Part shown: positions 53,666 to 60,704 of the stretch, one piece after another | Layout: every line of letters begins with the position of its first letter | Position numbering within the stretch: the stretch's first letter is position 1 | Assembly (NCBI GenBank): GCA_003214215.1 | Contig: QCLX01000002.1 | Location: forward strand, 21,392 to 85,391 | Direction of reading: 5' to 3' | DNA length: 64,000 bases | Origin: Prochlorococcus sp. AG-418-G18 | GTDB lineage: Bacteria > Cyanobacteriota > Cyanobacteriia > PCC-6307 > Cyanobiaceae | Translations under genes and position numbers: made by a program | Notes under the pieces: model-generated | Database searches by the model: none | Seen by the model: only the letters and a program-made list of their open reading frames with translations | Told to the model about the DNA's origin: nothing

Positions 53666-53797
53666 ATGACTCAAAGATTACTTCAATTAAATCAACGTGG
53701 AAGATCAGTATTTCTTATGTTGGTTGCGTTGAATAGCATTTATACTTTCTTTTCTACTTTTGAAAAAGCATTAACTGATCGCAATAGAACAAGATAA
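53666..53797 (+). CDS. 43-aa membrane-associated protein
   Basis: MTQRLLQLNQRGRSVFLMLVALNSIYTFFSTFEKALTDRNRTR: a basic N-terminus, one hydrophobic helix and a basic tail. Starts 4 bases after the preceding gene and is followed by a clear terminator, so the two form a short operon. Confidence 0.55.
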   Translation: MTQRLLQLNQRGRSVFLMLVALNSIYTFFSTFEKALTDRNRTR

Positions 53798-53848
53798 ATA
53801 TATTTAGATATTTGTGGATTATCTGTCAATCAATAAAATTTAAGACAT

Positions 53849-53877
53849 AAAAAAAGACCCAGACTAGGGTCTTTTTT
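53849..53877 (+). terminator. Intrinsic terminator
   Basis: AAAAAGACCC - AGACTA - GGGTCTTTTTT: perfect 10-bp stem, six-base loop and U-run, ending the two-gene unit 53479-53797. Confidence 0.9.
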
Positions 53878-54346
53878 ATTGGTGACGACAGAGAGGAGAT
53901 CTATTTGATAATCAGATTAAGAATTTTCTTAGAAATTTGTTTGGAAGTAAAAGTGAATACCCACTTCTTCATGCTTTACAAACGACTTTATTTTTAAGAT
54001 AGTTCAGAATTAATCCCGAAGGTTTAATTTCTGAGTAATTAACTTTCTTTACCGAATGGTCAGATAAGTTAAATTACCTTGGTGTTGCAGACCATGGATT
54101 AGTGAAGATCTAGTTGGTCATCCTTTGTCGAGTCGATCACCAGAACTGCCGTATGAATTAATCGGTTTTAAATATTTTGCATGAATCCTTAATATTGATT
54201 TAATTATGATTAATTAAATCTTTAATCCTAGGACCATATCATCCAACAAGCTCAATCGAATAGACGGTATCCTTTTAATCCTTTCTTCTTGGAGGTCAAT
54301 AACTTCTATCATTTATCTATTCATATGCAAGTAATATGTTTTTCAT
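53878..54346. other. Non-coding spacer, no supported gene
   Basis: About 470 bases. One plus-strand frame from 53904 reads FDNQIKNFLRNLFGSKSEYPLLHALQ but meets three in-frame stops within 80 codons. It could be gene debris, but no family is recognisable and AT-rich chance frames are common. Confidence 0.5.
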
Positions 54347-54532
54347 TTATTCCCAAGTTTTCATATCAGAGAAGTCGCTTGCTATTGCATGAAGCATCCC
54401 TCCTACAAATGATCTAGGACAACCAAGTTTGTTAACTAAAACTTCTGATTGTTTTTTGATATCTTCCCATGTAGGTCTGATATCCTCATTTATTTGTTTA
54501 AGGCTAGGTTTAAATTCTTCTGAATCATTCAT
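54347..54532 (-). CDS. Small hypothetical protein
   Basis: 61 aa, ATG start. Soluble helical protein with IRPTWEDIKKQSEVLVNKLGCPRSFVGGMLHAIASDF; one Cys. Function unknown. Isolated on the minus strand. Confidence 0.55.
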   Translation of the reverse strand: MNDSEEFKPSLKQINEDIRPTWEDIKKQSEVLVNKLGCPRSFVGGMLHAIASDFSDMKTWE

Positions 54533-54611
54533 ATAAAAAATGTATTAACTTATTAAAATTCAAATGATAGTAGAGAAAATCTCATTTATTTAAATAAATA
54601 TTTAATAAAGA

Positions 54612-54767
54612 TTACAAAATAAATTCTTTAGAAATTATTCTAAGCTGATTTAGATTTAGATTATTTAAATAATTATTTGCAATAAATTTTTCCTCATTAA
54701 TTTCGAGATCTTTAATCTCAGAAATAATACTATTAGATATTAAATCAATTAAATGTTCTTTATCCAT
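54612..54767 (-). CDS. 51-aa hypothetical protein
   Basis: MDKEHLIDLISNSIISEIKDLEINEEKFIANNYLNNLNLNQ...: acidic then polar helical peptide, no membrane segment. Supported only by an ATG start and an intact frame. Confidence 0.4.
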   Translation of the reverse strand: MDKEHLIDLISNSIISEIKDLEINEEKFIANNYLNNLNLNQLRIISKEFIL

Positions 54768-54865
54768 TACTTATATATAAACCTAAAACAAACATTAATT
54801 ATTTAAAGTTTTCAACTCAACATATAAGTAAAAATGCTTAGATAAATAGAAAACTTATTGGTTCG

Positions 54866-55069
54866 CTAAATCACTTTAATAGTTTGAAATTCCAAGGCAG
54901 TTTTAATAACATCAAGTTCTCTAAACTTGTTATGAATATATTTTATCGTTATAAGTGGTATAAGGACTTGTCCTTTTTGTAAGGACTTGAGCCTAGCGGT
55001 TTCAAGGTTAACCCCGCACTCCTGCACACGAGTACAAAAACCTTTTTTATTAATGAAGATTACTTCCAA
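54866..55069 (-). CDS. Possible small protein
   Basis: 67 codons from TTG; no ATG. GFCTRVQECGVNLETARLKSLQKGQVLIPL is more complex than a random AT-rich frame, and the DNA here (54960-55040) is locally less AT-rich than its surroundings. It might alternatively be a structured non-coding RNA locus. Confidence 0.3.
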   Translation of the reverse strand: MEVIFINKKGFCTRVQECGVNLETARLKSLQKGQVLIPLITIKYIHNKFRELDVIKTALEFQTIKVI

Positions 55070-55580
55070 GACACTTAGCTTGCTACTTAATGTAGTTTTT
55101 GTGCTTTGTGTCTTTGTTATTTAAAGGCTATTCATCAAAAGAGATTAATAGTTTCCGGGTTTTATTACTTCGAGCCGAACGCAATATCGGTTTGTTTTTT
55201 AGTCTGTAAAAGTGTGAATAAATTTGAATAAAGTGTGAATAAAAAAATTTAGAATTCCTGAAATTTTAGTAATAGCTAGACTGGCTCACTTTTCATTAGC
55301 AAGTAATTGGGTTCAGTCATGGTCTAGATTTTGGGCAAATAGTGCTGCTGGTATTATTCTGGCATGACATTTTGTTAACTTTTTCTAAAGTCAGCCAAAT
55401 CCAAGGGGTTTTATTTAGTTTATCGAAGATAGTTAGTCGAAGAAAGTTTCTATTTAAGAAATTGTATGTGTGGTATGGGGTAATTAATTGTATAAATAAC
55501 ATTGTTTTTTAACTTATTTACGTATAAAAATTTCTTGAAAAATAAAAAAAATATGAAATAATTCATTTTTATTGAGTCTT
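55070..55580. other. Spacer with direct repeats and unclear open frames
   Basis: About 510 bases. AGTGTGAATAAA is directly repeated at 55211-55222 and 55232-55243. A plus-strand frame without a usual start reads ARLAHFSLASNWVQSWSRFWANSAAGIILA (about 55275-55364) before a TGA. No gene can be defended. Confidence 0.4.
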
Positions 55581-55697
55581 ATGGCACTAATCCCTTTTAA
55601 ATCAACTGAAAAACAAGGTAAAGCTAATAGTAAAAGTATTCTTAGCCTTGCTCTATTGATGTTCTCATTGGTAGCTTGGATGTGCTTATTCAGGTAA
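55581..55697 (+). CDS. 38-aa membrane protein
   Basis: MALIPFKSTEKQGKANSK then a hydrophobic helix SILSLALLMFSLVAWMCLF. Starts with ATG and precedes another small membrane gene by 7 bases. Function unknown. Confidence 0.55.
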   Translation: MALIPFKSTEKQGKANSKSILSLALLMFSLVAWMCLFR

Positions 55698-55704
55698 AAA
55701 AATT

Positions 55705-55839
55705 ATGACTAAAAAAGAAGGAAAAGAATTAGCTACGGTAAAGGTTTATCTTAATACTGGAATTATTGCAGGATTAATTGGGGTAGGATTTATTGCTTCA
55801 ACTTTAGTTTTTGGAGTATTACTTCTGGTTTTAAAATAA
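55705..55839 (+). CDS. 44-aa membrane protein
   Basis: MTKKEGKELATVKVYLN then TGIIAGLIGVGFIASTLVFGVLLLVLK, one long or two short helices. Its 3' part overlaps the C-terminal coding region of the convergent 142-aa gene by 94 bases, an unusual antisense overlap. Confidence 0.55.
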   Translation: MTKKEGKELATVKVYLNTGIIAGLIGVGFIASTLVFGVLLLVLK

Positions 55840-56174
55840 TTTTTTAAAAAAGATTTAAATTCTTTTTCATTAGATTTCGAGAAATCATATGCACAGGTTG
55901 ATTTAACATCAGATTTGAAAATCTCAAAAAATTTATTCTCGTTTTTTATGTAATTATCAGGAATAGATGAGAAGAAATATTCGTATTTTAAGGTTGATTC
56001 TTTATCAAGACCTTTAAATAGATTTTTTTCTAAAGAATCACAATATTTTTTGGCTAAATGATTATTGGCTATTTTTTTCTCAGTGAATATTTCTCCAAAT
56101 ATAGGCAGAGCATTTATAGGATTAATTTTTATGATAAATCCAATTAAAAAAAATGAAATTAGAATAAATTTCAT
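55746..56174 (-). CDS. Predicted exported protein
   Basis: 142 aa with a signal peptide (MKFILISFFLIGFIIKINPINA, cleavage near 22). The mature part is Lys/Phe/Ser-rich with two Cys (KKYCDSL; STCAYDF) that could form a disulfide. The last 30 residues (KTRSNTPKTKVEAINPTPINP...) are encoded opposite the small gene at 55705. ATGA overlap with the upstream 51-aa gene. Confidence 0.55.
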   Translation of the reverse strand: MKFILISFFLIGFIIKINPINALPIFGEIFTEKKIANNHLAKKYCDSLEKNLFKGLDKESTLKYEYFFSSIPDNYIKNENKFFEIFKSDVKSTCAYDFSKSNEKEFKSFLKNYFKTRSNTPKTKVEAINPTPINPAIIPVLR

Positions 56175-56326
56175 TTTTCTTCTTTTGGATTTAAGAAAGG
56201 TCTTATTTTATTTTTCAGTTCACTAAGTGGCTTTTCAATAAAATCAGGTTTTTTTAAGACTGCAAGAAAAATCCATCCTGCACTAATAGCAAGAACCATC
56301 CCTAGATAGGCAAAACCATAAATCAT
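56171..56326 (-). CDS. 51-aa membrane protein
   Basis: MIYGFAYLGMVLAISAGWIFLAVLKKPDFIEKPLSELKNKIRPF: N-terminal helix and a basic tail. Stop overlaps the next start by 4 bases, so it is translated with the exported-protein gene downstream. Confidence 0.55.
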   Translation of the reverse strand: MIYGFAYLGMVLAISAGWIFLAVLKKPDFIEKPLSELKNKIRPFLNPKEEK

Positions 56327-56353
56327 AAGTACTTTAGTTAATTTGTTTTTTTA

Positions 56354-56527
56354 TTATGCTTGTTTTTTGACTCCTACAGCTGGTTTAATGTTTTCCTCTT
56401 CTTTAACCTCTTCTTTAACCTTTTCCTTAATGATTAATTTATTTTCGGTTCTTCCATAATCATCTTTGCCTGCAATAAAGAAAATAAGTGCACCAATAAA
56501 AAAAAGTGCAAAAAGCAAAACTTCCAT
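56354..56527 (-). CDS. 57-aa membrane-anchored protein with charged tail
   Basis: MEVLLFALFFIGALIFFIAGKDDYG then a highly charged IIKEKVKEEVKEEENIKP helix. One N-terminal membrane segment. Located 27 bases upstream of the 51-aa gene on the same strand, suggesting one operon of three. Confidence 0.55.
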   Translation of the reverse strand: MEVLLFALFFIGALIFFIAGKDDYGRTENKLIIKEKVKEEVKEEENIKPAVGVKKQA

Positions 56528-56879
56528 TTGCTAATACCATTTAATTAAATCCAAATTAGTTTAGAGGTCTAATTTTAATCAACATCAAATAATACAACTC
56601 ACGGTAAATTTAGTTCAATCAAATTCGAAAGATATAATTCTTTAATATCAATCTATTTAAATATTTAATAACCTAAAAGTGTTATTTATTTTACTATTGA
56701 AAACATTTTTAAAGGATTAGTTTTGTAATAATTAAATTTGTTATACTGCACTTTAATTACAATCTACTCATTTAATCTTTATATTTAAGAATGCTTTTTT
56801 CTTGCTTATTTTATAAATTTTGAACTTGAATTAATCTCTAAAAATATTTATGGTTATTTAGTAATTAAATTTATAGAAC
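56528..56879. other. Intergenic region with candidate promoter
   Basis: 352 bases without a gene, between the divergent 57-aa and PsbN-like genes. TATACT at 56742-56747 is a good -10 for a plus-strand transcript with a leader of about 125 bases; the -35 is not clear. Confidence 0.3.
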
Positions 56880-57095
56880 ATGGTGGGAACAATCAAAGAT
56901 CCAACTTTATTTCTACTTTTGAGTAGTGTTGGAATTTTACTATTTGGCTCAATAGGATACGGGATTTATACAACAGTTGGACCATCATCATATAAGTTAA
57001 GAGACACAATTAAAGAGCATGCAAGGATGCACGAATTGGGTATTGCGCATGGTCACAATCATCACAACCATAATGAAGCAGAACATATTCACTGA
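56880..57095 (+). CDS. PsbN-like protein with histidine-rich tail
   Basis: 71 aa. One membrane helix (FLLLSSVGILLFGSIGYGIYTTVGP) followed by KLRDTIKEH, closely resembling the PsbN pattern GxTGYxIYTAFGPPSKELRDPFEEH. The last 25 residues contain nine histidines (HGHNHHNHNEAEHIH), absent from ordinary PsbN. PsbN assists photosystem II assembly; this is probably a paralog. The tail could bind metal. Operon with the 45-aa gene after 9 bases. Confidence 0.7.
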   Translation: MVGTIKDPTLFLLLSSVGILLFGSIGYGIYTTVGPSSYKLRDTIKEHARMHELGIAHGHNHHNHNEAEHIH

Positions 57096-57104
57096 GAAAT
57101 ATAA

Positions 57105-57242
57105 ATGTATTTATATTTTTTTGATTCAGAATTAACAACTGAATTCTTCTTTATTGCAATCCTTTCTGGAGCATTATTATCATTCTTTATTTTTCTACTA
57201 TTCTGGTTGACTAATCAAAATGCAATTTTTAAAAGGCAATAA
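57105..57242 (+). CDS. 45-aa membrane protein
   Basis: MYLYFFDSELTTEF then FFIAILSGALLSFFIFLLFWL and a short basic end. One helix. Follows the PsbN-like gene closely. Confidence 0.5.
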   Translation: MYLYFFDSELTTEFFFIAILSGALLSFFIFLLFWLTNQNAIFKRQ

Positions 57243-57298
57243 AGTAACTTTTGAAAATTTTAAAAACGTCGATATGTAGTTTAAAAAAACTATAAATT

Positions 57299-57318
57299 GC
57301 TACATTTTTGCTACATTT
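57299..57318 (+). repeat. Direct repeat GCTACATTT upstream of hli genes
   Basis: GCTACATTT at 57299-57307 and 57310-57318. Similar to one half of HLR1 but with an 11-base period instead of 10. Confidence 0.3.
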
Positions 57319-57362
57319 CTGTATAAGATGAATCATTTTATACATCTATTACTCGATAGCCA

Positions 57363-57378
57363 TTTACATTAAGTAATA
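57363..57378 (+). promoter_or_regulatory. HLR1-like element upstream of hli
   Basis: TTTACATTAAGTAATA: first hexamer perfect, second with two mismatches to (G/T)TTACA, correct 10-base period. 24 bases before the hli ATG and nearly identical to 52402-52417. RpaB control of hli genes is established in cyanobacteria. Confidence 0.35.
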
Positions 57379-57401
57379 TTTGAATATCTATTTTTTATTT
57401 T

Positions 57402-57518
57402 ATGGACTCAAATAAAGATATTCTCAACAGAGCCATAGGAAGACCAGCAATGATGGCTTTCATGATCTTAGTGGGAACATACTTAACAACCGGTCAACTT
57501 ATTCCTGGTGTTTTTTAA
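57402..57518 (+). CDS. hli: High-light-inducible protein, variant
   Basis: 38 aa. GRPAMMAFMILVGTYLTTGQLIPGVF is the single HLIP chlorophyll-binding helix and TGQ-x-x-PG end, but the usual ExxNGRxAM is altered to RAIGRPAM. HLIPs bind chlorophyll and carotenoid and protect photosystems in strong light. Its stop overlaps the next hli start (TAATG). Confidence 0.8.
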   Translation: MDSNKDILNRAIGRPAMMAFMILVGTYLTTGQLIPGVF

Positions 57519-57661
57519 TGGAAAATAAAAATCAATCAAGAAATATTGATCCCAATAAAATAAGAGCAGAGAATTTAAATGGCAAATTTGCTCTTGTTGG
57601 TTTAATTGCTCTTGTTGGAGCATACATAACCACTGGTCAAATTGTACCCGGAATCATTTGA
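57518..57661 (+). CDS. hli: High-light-inducible protein
   Basis: 47 aa. Hydrophilic N-terminus, then AENLNGKFALVGLIALVGAYITTGQIVPGII. The chlorophyll-ligand motif is ExxNGK with Lys in place of Arg. One-base overlap with the upstream hli gene (TAATG) implies coupled synthesis, perhaps of a heterodimer (inference). Confidence 0.88.
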   Translation: MENKNQSRNIDPNKIRAENLNGKFALVGLIALVGAYITTGQIVPGII

Positions 57662-57833
57662 TTTTTTTTCAAAGAATATTTTCTTTAAGTTAGCTAGTAG
57701 TGATACAAGATGGCTTTTTTGCTGAAGCAATTTATGTGGTTTTAGTTATAAGCTTTATATGAAAAGTTCGAGTGAGATTCGATCTTTTTACCAAGATATA
57801 TCATTCCATTTATTAGTCATTCAATTTATTCCT

Positions 57834-57917
57834 TTAGTAATGCCAAAGAAACCAAAATAATCCACAGCCATAAATAATCCCTATGGTCACTATTAATGGC
57901 ATTAGTATTTTTTTCAT
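57834..57917 (-). CDS. 27-aa membrane micropeptide
   Basis: MKKILMPLIVTIGIIYGCGLFWFLWHY. Single helix with a C-terminal aromatic cluster. ATGA overlap with the 52-aa gene upstream. Photosystem-subunit-like size, but no known subunit recognised. Confidence 0.5.
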   Translation of the reverse strand: MKKILMPLIVTIGIIYGCGLFWFLWHY

Positions 57918-58072
57918 TTAATTAAATATCTACCCATATCATTCATGAAAAACCAAATTGCGATTGAAAGATTTAATAATACTGTGACAGAAATGGATAT
58001 TATTAAAAACTTTTTACCAACTCCTGATTGATTTGCATCTTTACCGGCAACTGAAATTGACTCAAGTTTCAT
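57914..58072 (-). CDS. 52-aa membrane protein
   Basis: MKLESISVAGKDANQSGVGKK then FLIISISVTVLLNLSIAIWFFMNDMGRYLIK, one helix. Coupled to the 27-aa gene by a 4-base overlap. Its upstream DNA has a TTGACAGCCGATCTA element shared with the operon at 63039-63378. Confidence 0.55.
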   Translation of the reverse strand: MKLESISVAGKDANQSGVGKKFLIISISVTVLLNLSIAIWFFMNDMGRYLIK

Positions 58073-58101
58073 ATCAAAAAGGTACTAACTGCCTATCATT
58101 C

Positions 58102-58117
58102 TAGATCGGCTGTCAAT
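58102..58117 (-). promoter_or_regulatory. Shared promoter element, copy 1
   Basis: Minus strand ATTGACAGCCGATCTA, 15 of 16 identical to 63481-63466. Includes a perfect -35 hexamer TTGACA. 30 bases upstream of the 52-aa gene start. Confidence 0.5.
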
Positions 58118-58260
58118 TACATATCATCCTAAATCCTTACCTCAATGAAAGTATTTATATTTATATGTTTATAATCCATCAAAGTTTTTATTTATGGAAG
58201 GGAAGGAAGAATTGCAATGGAAAATAAATTAAAAATAAAATTTTTGAAAAAAGGTGATTT

Positions 58261-58278
58261 ATGTAGGAAAAACTACAT
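58261..58278. promoter_or_regulatory. Inverted repeat upstream of hli
   Basis: ATGTAG-GAAAAA-CTACAT, perfect 6-bp arms, 55 bases before the hli gene at 58333. Possible regulator site. Confidence 0.3.
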
Positions 58279-58332
58279 CAATTAACTACTAGGAATAATT
58301 AATTTGTGGATATAAATCTATTTCGCATAATT

Positions 58333-58461
58333 ATGGAATTCGCTAAAAAATTCATGACTGAAAAAGCTGAAAAGCTTAACGGTAAAGCTGCAATGCTTGG
58401 AATATTTGCTCTAATAGGGGCTTACTATTTTACAGGTCAAATTGTTCCAGGTATTTTCTAA
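58333..58461 (+). CDS. hli: High-light-inducible protein
   Basis: 42 aa. EKLNGKAAMLGIFALIGAYYFTGQIVPGIF, the full HLIP core with Lys for Arg in the NGR motif. Short N-terminal extension. Followed by a terminator, so monocistronic. Confidence 0.92.
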   Translation: MEFAKKFMTEKAEKLNGKAAMLGIFALIGAYYFTGQIVPGIF

Positions 58462-58487
58462 ACAACTAAAATTCTTAAAAATTTTTT

Positions 58488-58512
58488 AGGGGCTTTATTT
58501 AGCCCTTTTTAT
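58488..58512 (+). terminator. Intrinsic terminator after hli
   Basis: GGGCT-TTATTT-AGCCC stem-loop followed by TTTTT, 27 bases after the hli stop. Confidence 0.8.
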
Positions 58513-58647
58513 TTGATTGTAAATTTTCTTTTTTGATTTTCTAATAATTCAAATAATTTGTTTATTGGAAGCTTTCTTTTTAAAAAAGTTTTATCACTAT
58601 AATTTTTATTTTCTTCTTATAAAATCTCTCTCCAACTTAAGCCATGA

Positions 58648-58857
58648 TTATTTGTTGCTTCCTATATTTTTAATTCCCATCGTTCTTCCCATAATTAAAA
58701 TTAAGTCACCTTTTTTGTTATAGGTATGCAATCTTTTTTTATCTAAACGAATAATTTCGATTTTTAAATCTCTTTCTTTTGCACATTGTTCTAAAAGACC
58801 TAGACCCTCAATCTCTAAATGCTGAAAACCAACAGGCGTCTCATTTATTTCATTCAC
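58648..58857 (-). CDS. Small hypothetical protein
   Basis: 69 aa from GTG. QHLEIEGLGLLEQCAKERDLKIEIIRLDKKRLHTYNKKGDLILIMG looks like a small alpha/beta fold. The start overlaps the upstream exported-protein gene by 8 bases. Function unknown. Confidence 0.55.
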   Translation of the reverse strand: MNEINETPVGFQHLEIEGLGLLEQCAKERDLKIEIIRLDKKRLHTYNKKGDLILIMGRTMGIKNIGSNK

Positions 58858-59146
58858 TTTCCATTATTTCAGCAGAATCAGAACAGACATTAACGCTAAA
58901 CCACTCCATTGCAGACCAAGTACTTTCTTGATAGGTACCAGCAGCAATACTTACAAAACAATCATTCTCATACCAACTTCGGTAACTGGGATTTTCTCCA
59001 GTTCCTTTTAATCTGTTTTCTAAGCCTTTACCATATTTTTTAATAACAAGATTTATAGCTTCAAACTCAATTTCTCTTTGCCTCACATTAGCAAAAGCTC
59101 CTAAAGGTATAAAAAAAATAATTGATGCAATAAGTAAAGGTTTCAT
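58850..59146 (-). CDS. Predicted exported protein
   Basis: 98 aa with a signal peptide (MKPLLIASIIFFIPLGAFA, cleavage near 19-20). The mature part has two Cys (NDCFVSIAAGTYQES; VNVCSDSAEI) that could pair in the periplasm. Function unknown; operon with the 69-aa gene. Confidence 0.6.
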   Translation of the reverse strand: MKPLLIASIIFFIPLGAFANVRQREIEFEAINLVIKKYGKGLENRLKGTGENPSYRSWYENDCFVSIAAGTYQESTWSAMEWFSVNVCSDSAEIMESE

Positions 59147-59160
59147 TGAGTCTTTTTTTT

Positions 59161-59451
59161 TTATATGTATCTAATTTCATATTGATTAATTAATTCTCTA
59201 AAACCATCAACTCTTTTTTGTCCCCTCTTTAATGGTCTTACAGAATCTAGTACTGCTGCACAACATAATTGCCAACAAGATTTTTCATCTAGTGATAATT
59301 TCTCGCATATATTTTTTGGGGCTATAAATACTGTATTTATTTCTGCAATATGTTGAGTGGTTTCCCATAACTCACCTTCAAGAAAGTCAAGTTCAATACT
59401 TGATAATAATTCTGTGGCAACGTAATCTTTGATTAATTCAGTTAATTCCAC
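59161..59451 (-). CDS. Small hypothetical protein
   Basis: 96 aa from GTG. Helical, with an EKLSLDEKSCWQLCCAAVLDSVRPL region containing three Cys. No family recognised. Same strand as, and 14 bases upstream of, the exported-protein gene. Confidence 0.55.
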   Translation of the reverse strand: MELTELIKDYVATELLSSIELDFLEGELWETTQHIAEINTVFIAPKNICEKLSLDEKSCWQLCCAAVLDSVRPLKRGQKRVDGFRELINQYEIRYI

Positions 59452-59798
59452 AATATTTTATTAAAGCAGAGGAAGTTAAATCATCTCTTAGTATCTATAT
59501 AGCAAGATAAAAAAAAAGCAGCTAAGAGATCTTCATCTTAGATCAATTTCAGTCTTAATTTACGTTATTTTTATTTATAAATTAAATCTTAAATTAGGAA
59601 GAAAATCTTATACAGAAATTGTTTTATATAAGTTATGTAAATCAACTTAAGTAGTCATTATTACCAAATAGAAATGCCTGTTTTAAAATGAATATTTTTG
59701 TCCTTGAAAACCTCCTAAAACATACTTTTTCTTGAAATAAAGATTGACAAGACATTCATAACAAAAACTTCTATAAAACATTAACTTCTTTTATAAAT
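59452..59798. other. Non-coding spacer
   Basis: 347 bases between divergent genes. Nothing beyond AT-rich DNA was seen, apart from a weak inverted pair AAGAGATCTTCATCTT near 59525. Confidence 0.4.
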
Positions 59799-60107
59799 AT
59801 GTTTTTGACAAACAAGGCTCGTTTAAAAATTAAGGATATAGTCAAAAGGATTTCAGTAGATGAGTCAGTTTCATTGGAGGAAAGAATTTATGTAGAAAAG
59901 TTTGCAAAACATAATTCAACTATATGGACATGGCTTAAGAATGCTAACAGCTTAAGGAGATATGGGAAACAAAATTCAGATGGAATAAATGGGCTGATTC
60001 AATCTCTTGGACTTGATGGCTTGGAACCTGAAAATCATTTTGATCCTAAGAATGATGATATTGCTGATTGGTTTAGTGGATCTCCTGATTGGGTTAGGAG
60101 GAGCTGA
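59799..60107 (+). CDS. Conserved small hypothetical protein
   Basis: 102 aa, ATG. Basic helical N-terminus (NKARLKIKDIVKRISVDESVSLEERIYVEKFAKHN), then SLGLDGLEPENHFDPKNDDIADWFSGSPDWVRRS. The Trp-rich tail suggests a small regulatory domain. Function unknown. Confidence 0.65.
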   Translation: MFLTNKARLKIKDIVKRISVDESVSLEERIYVEKFAKHNSTIWTWLKNANSLRRYGKQNSDGINGLIQSLGLDGLEPENHFDPKNDDIADWFSGSPDWVRRS

Positions 60108-60548
60108 TTGACCTTTATTGTTAATAGTAAACTGAGCAAATATTTCGATAAAATAAATTCAAAATTAATAATTCTAAAACTAAAGTTTCAATATTAAAAG
60201 ATAAGGCGCACTAAATCTAAAAATAAGGTGTATACGGAATTTCTGTTTTCATTGAATCGCCATAGTAACTTTCAGCTGATTTTAATAAGATCCAATAAAT
60301 AAAATTTAGGAATGATTTTTCCATAAGAACATCTATAAATCTTTACTAATTCAAATCAAAATCTCAAATAAAAACATCGTAAAAAATACTTAAAAGAAAA
60401 GATTTATAGTTTCTTATTTAGTTTGTAATGACTAACTTTGTATGAAATGCTACTAATGCTTGTTATATCAATAGATTTAGTATTATCGCTTATTGATTCC
60501 TGTAATTACTAAAGATATATTGGATAAATTTATAAATAGCAGTAGTTT
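60108..60548. other. Non-coding spacer
   Basis: 441 bases of AT-rich DNA. No coding frame, hairpin or motif that I can defend. Confidence 0.4.
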
Positions 60549-60665
60549 ATGATTAATCAAAAAACTCAGTATCTTAAAAGAAAAGTCCAAAATAATACAG
60601 AATGGTTAGATGAATTAATCAATAAAATTGAAAATATGAAAAATAAAATATCTAATAATTATTAA
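60549..60665 (+). CDS. 38-aa paralog of the EWLD small protein
   Basis: MINQKTQYLKRKVQN then NTEWLDELINKIENMKNKISNNY, matching the C-terminal half of the 45-aa protein at 53117-53254. The shared amphipathic helix makes both credible genes. Function unknown. Confidence 0.55.
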   Translation: MINQKTQYLKRKVQNNTEWLDELINKIENMKNKISNNY

Positions 60666-60704
60666 TCCATCTCTCTTTTTTTAGTATTTATTAAAACAGA
60701 ACTT

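Noticed and set aside
53904..54170. Apparent degraded gene with three in-frame stops
   Set aside because: No recognisable family, and open stretches of 30 codons are expected by chance at this composition.
54960..55040. tRNA gene in a locally GC-richer patch
   Set aside because: No clover-leaf arms or T-loop GTTCRA in the right place could be drawn.
55275..55364. Plus-strand frame reading ARLAHFSLASNWVQSWSRFWANSAAG
   Set aside because: Looks protein-like, but no standard start codon, a stop shortly upstream and a stop right after. Recorded only as possible debris.
55317..55502. 61-codon minus-strand frame
   Set aside because: Low-complexity residue mix, no ribosome binding site, and lies in a region with competing plus-strand frames. 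Not distinguishable from chance in AT-rich DNA.
57299..57318. True HLR1 element made of GCTACATTT repeats
   Set aside because: The period is 11 bases rather than 10, and the hexamer starts GCTACA rather than GTTACA.
57710..57770. Short GTG frame VIQDGFFAEAIYVVLVISFI resembling a photosystem peptide
   Set aside because: Only 20 codons, no ribosome binding site, and not matching any known small subunit.
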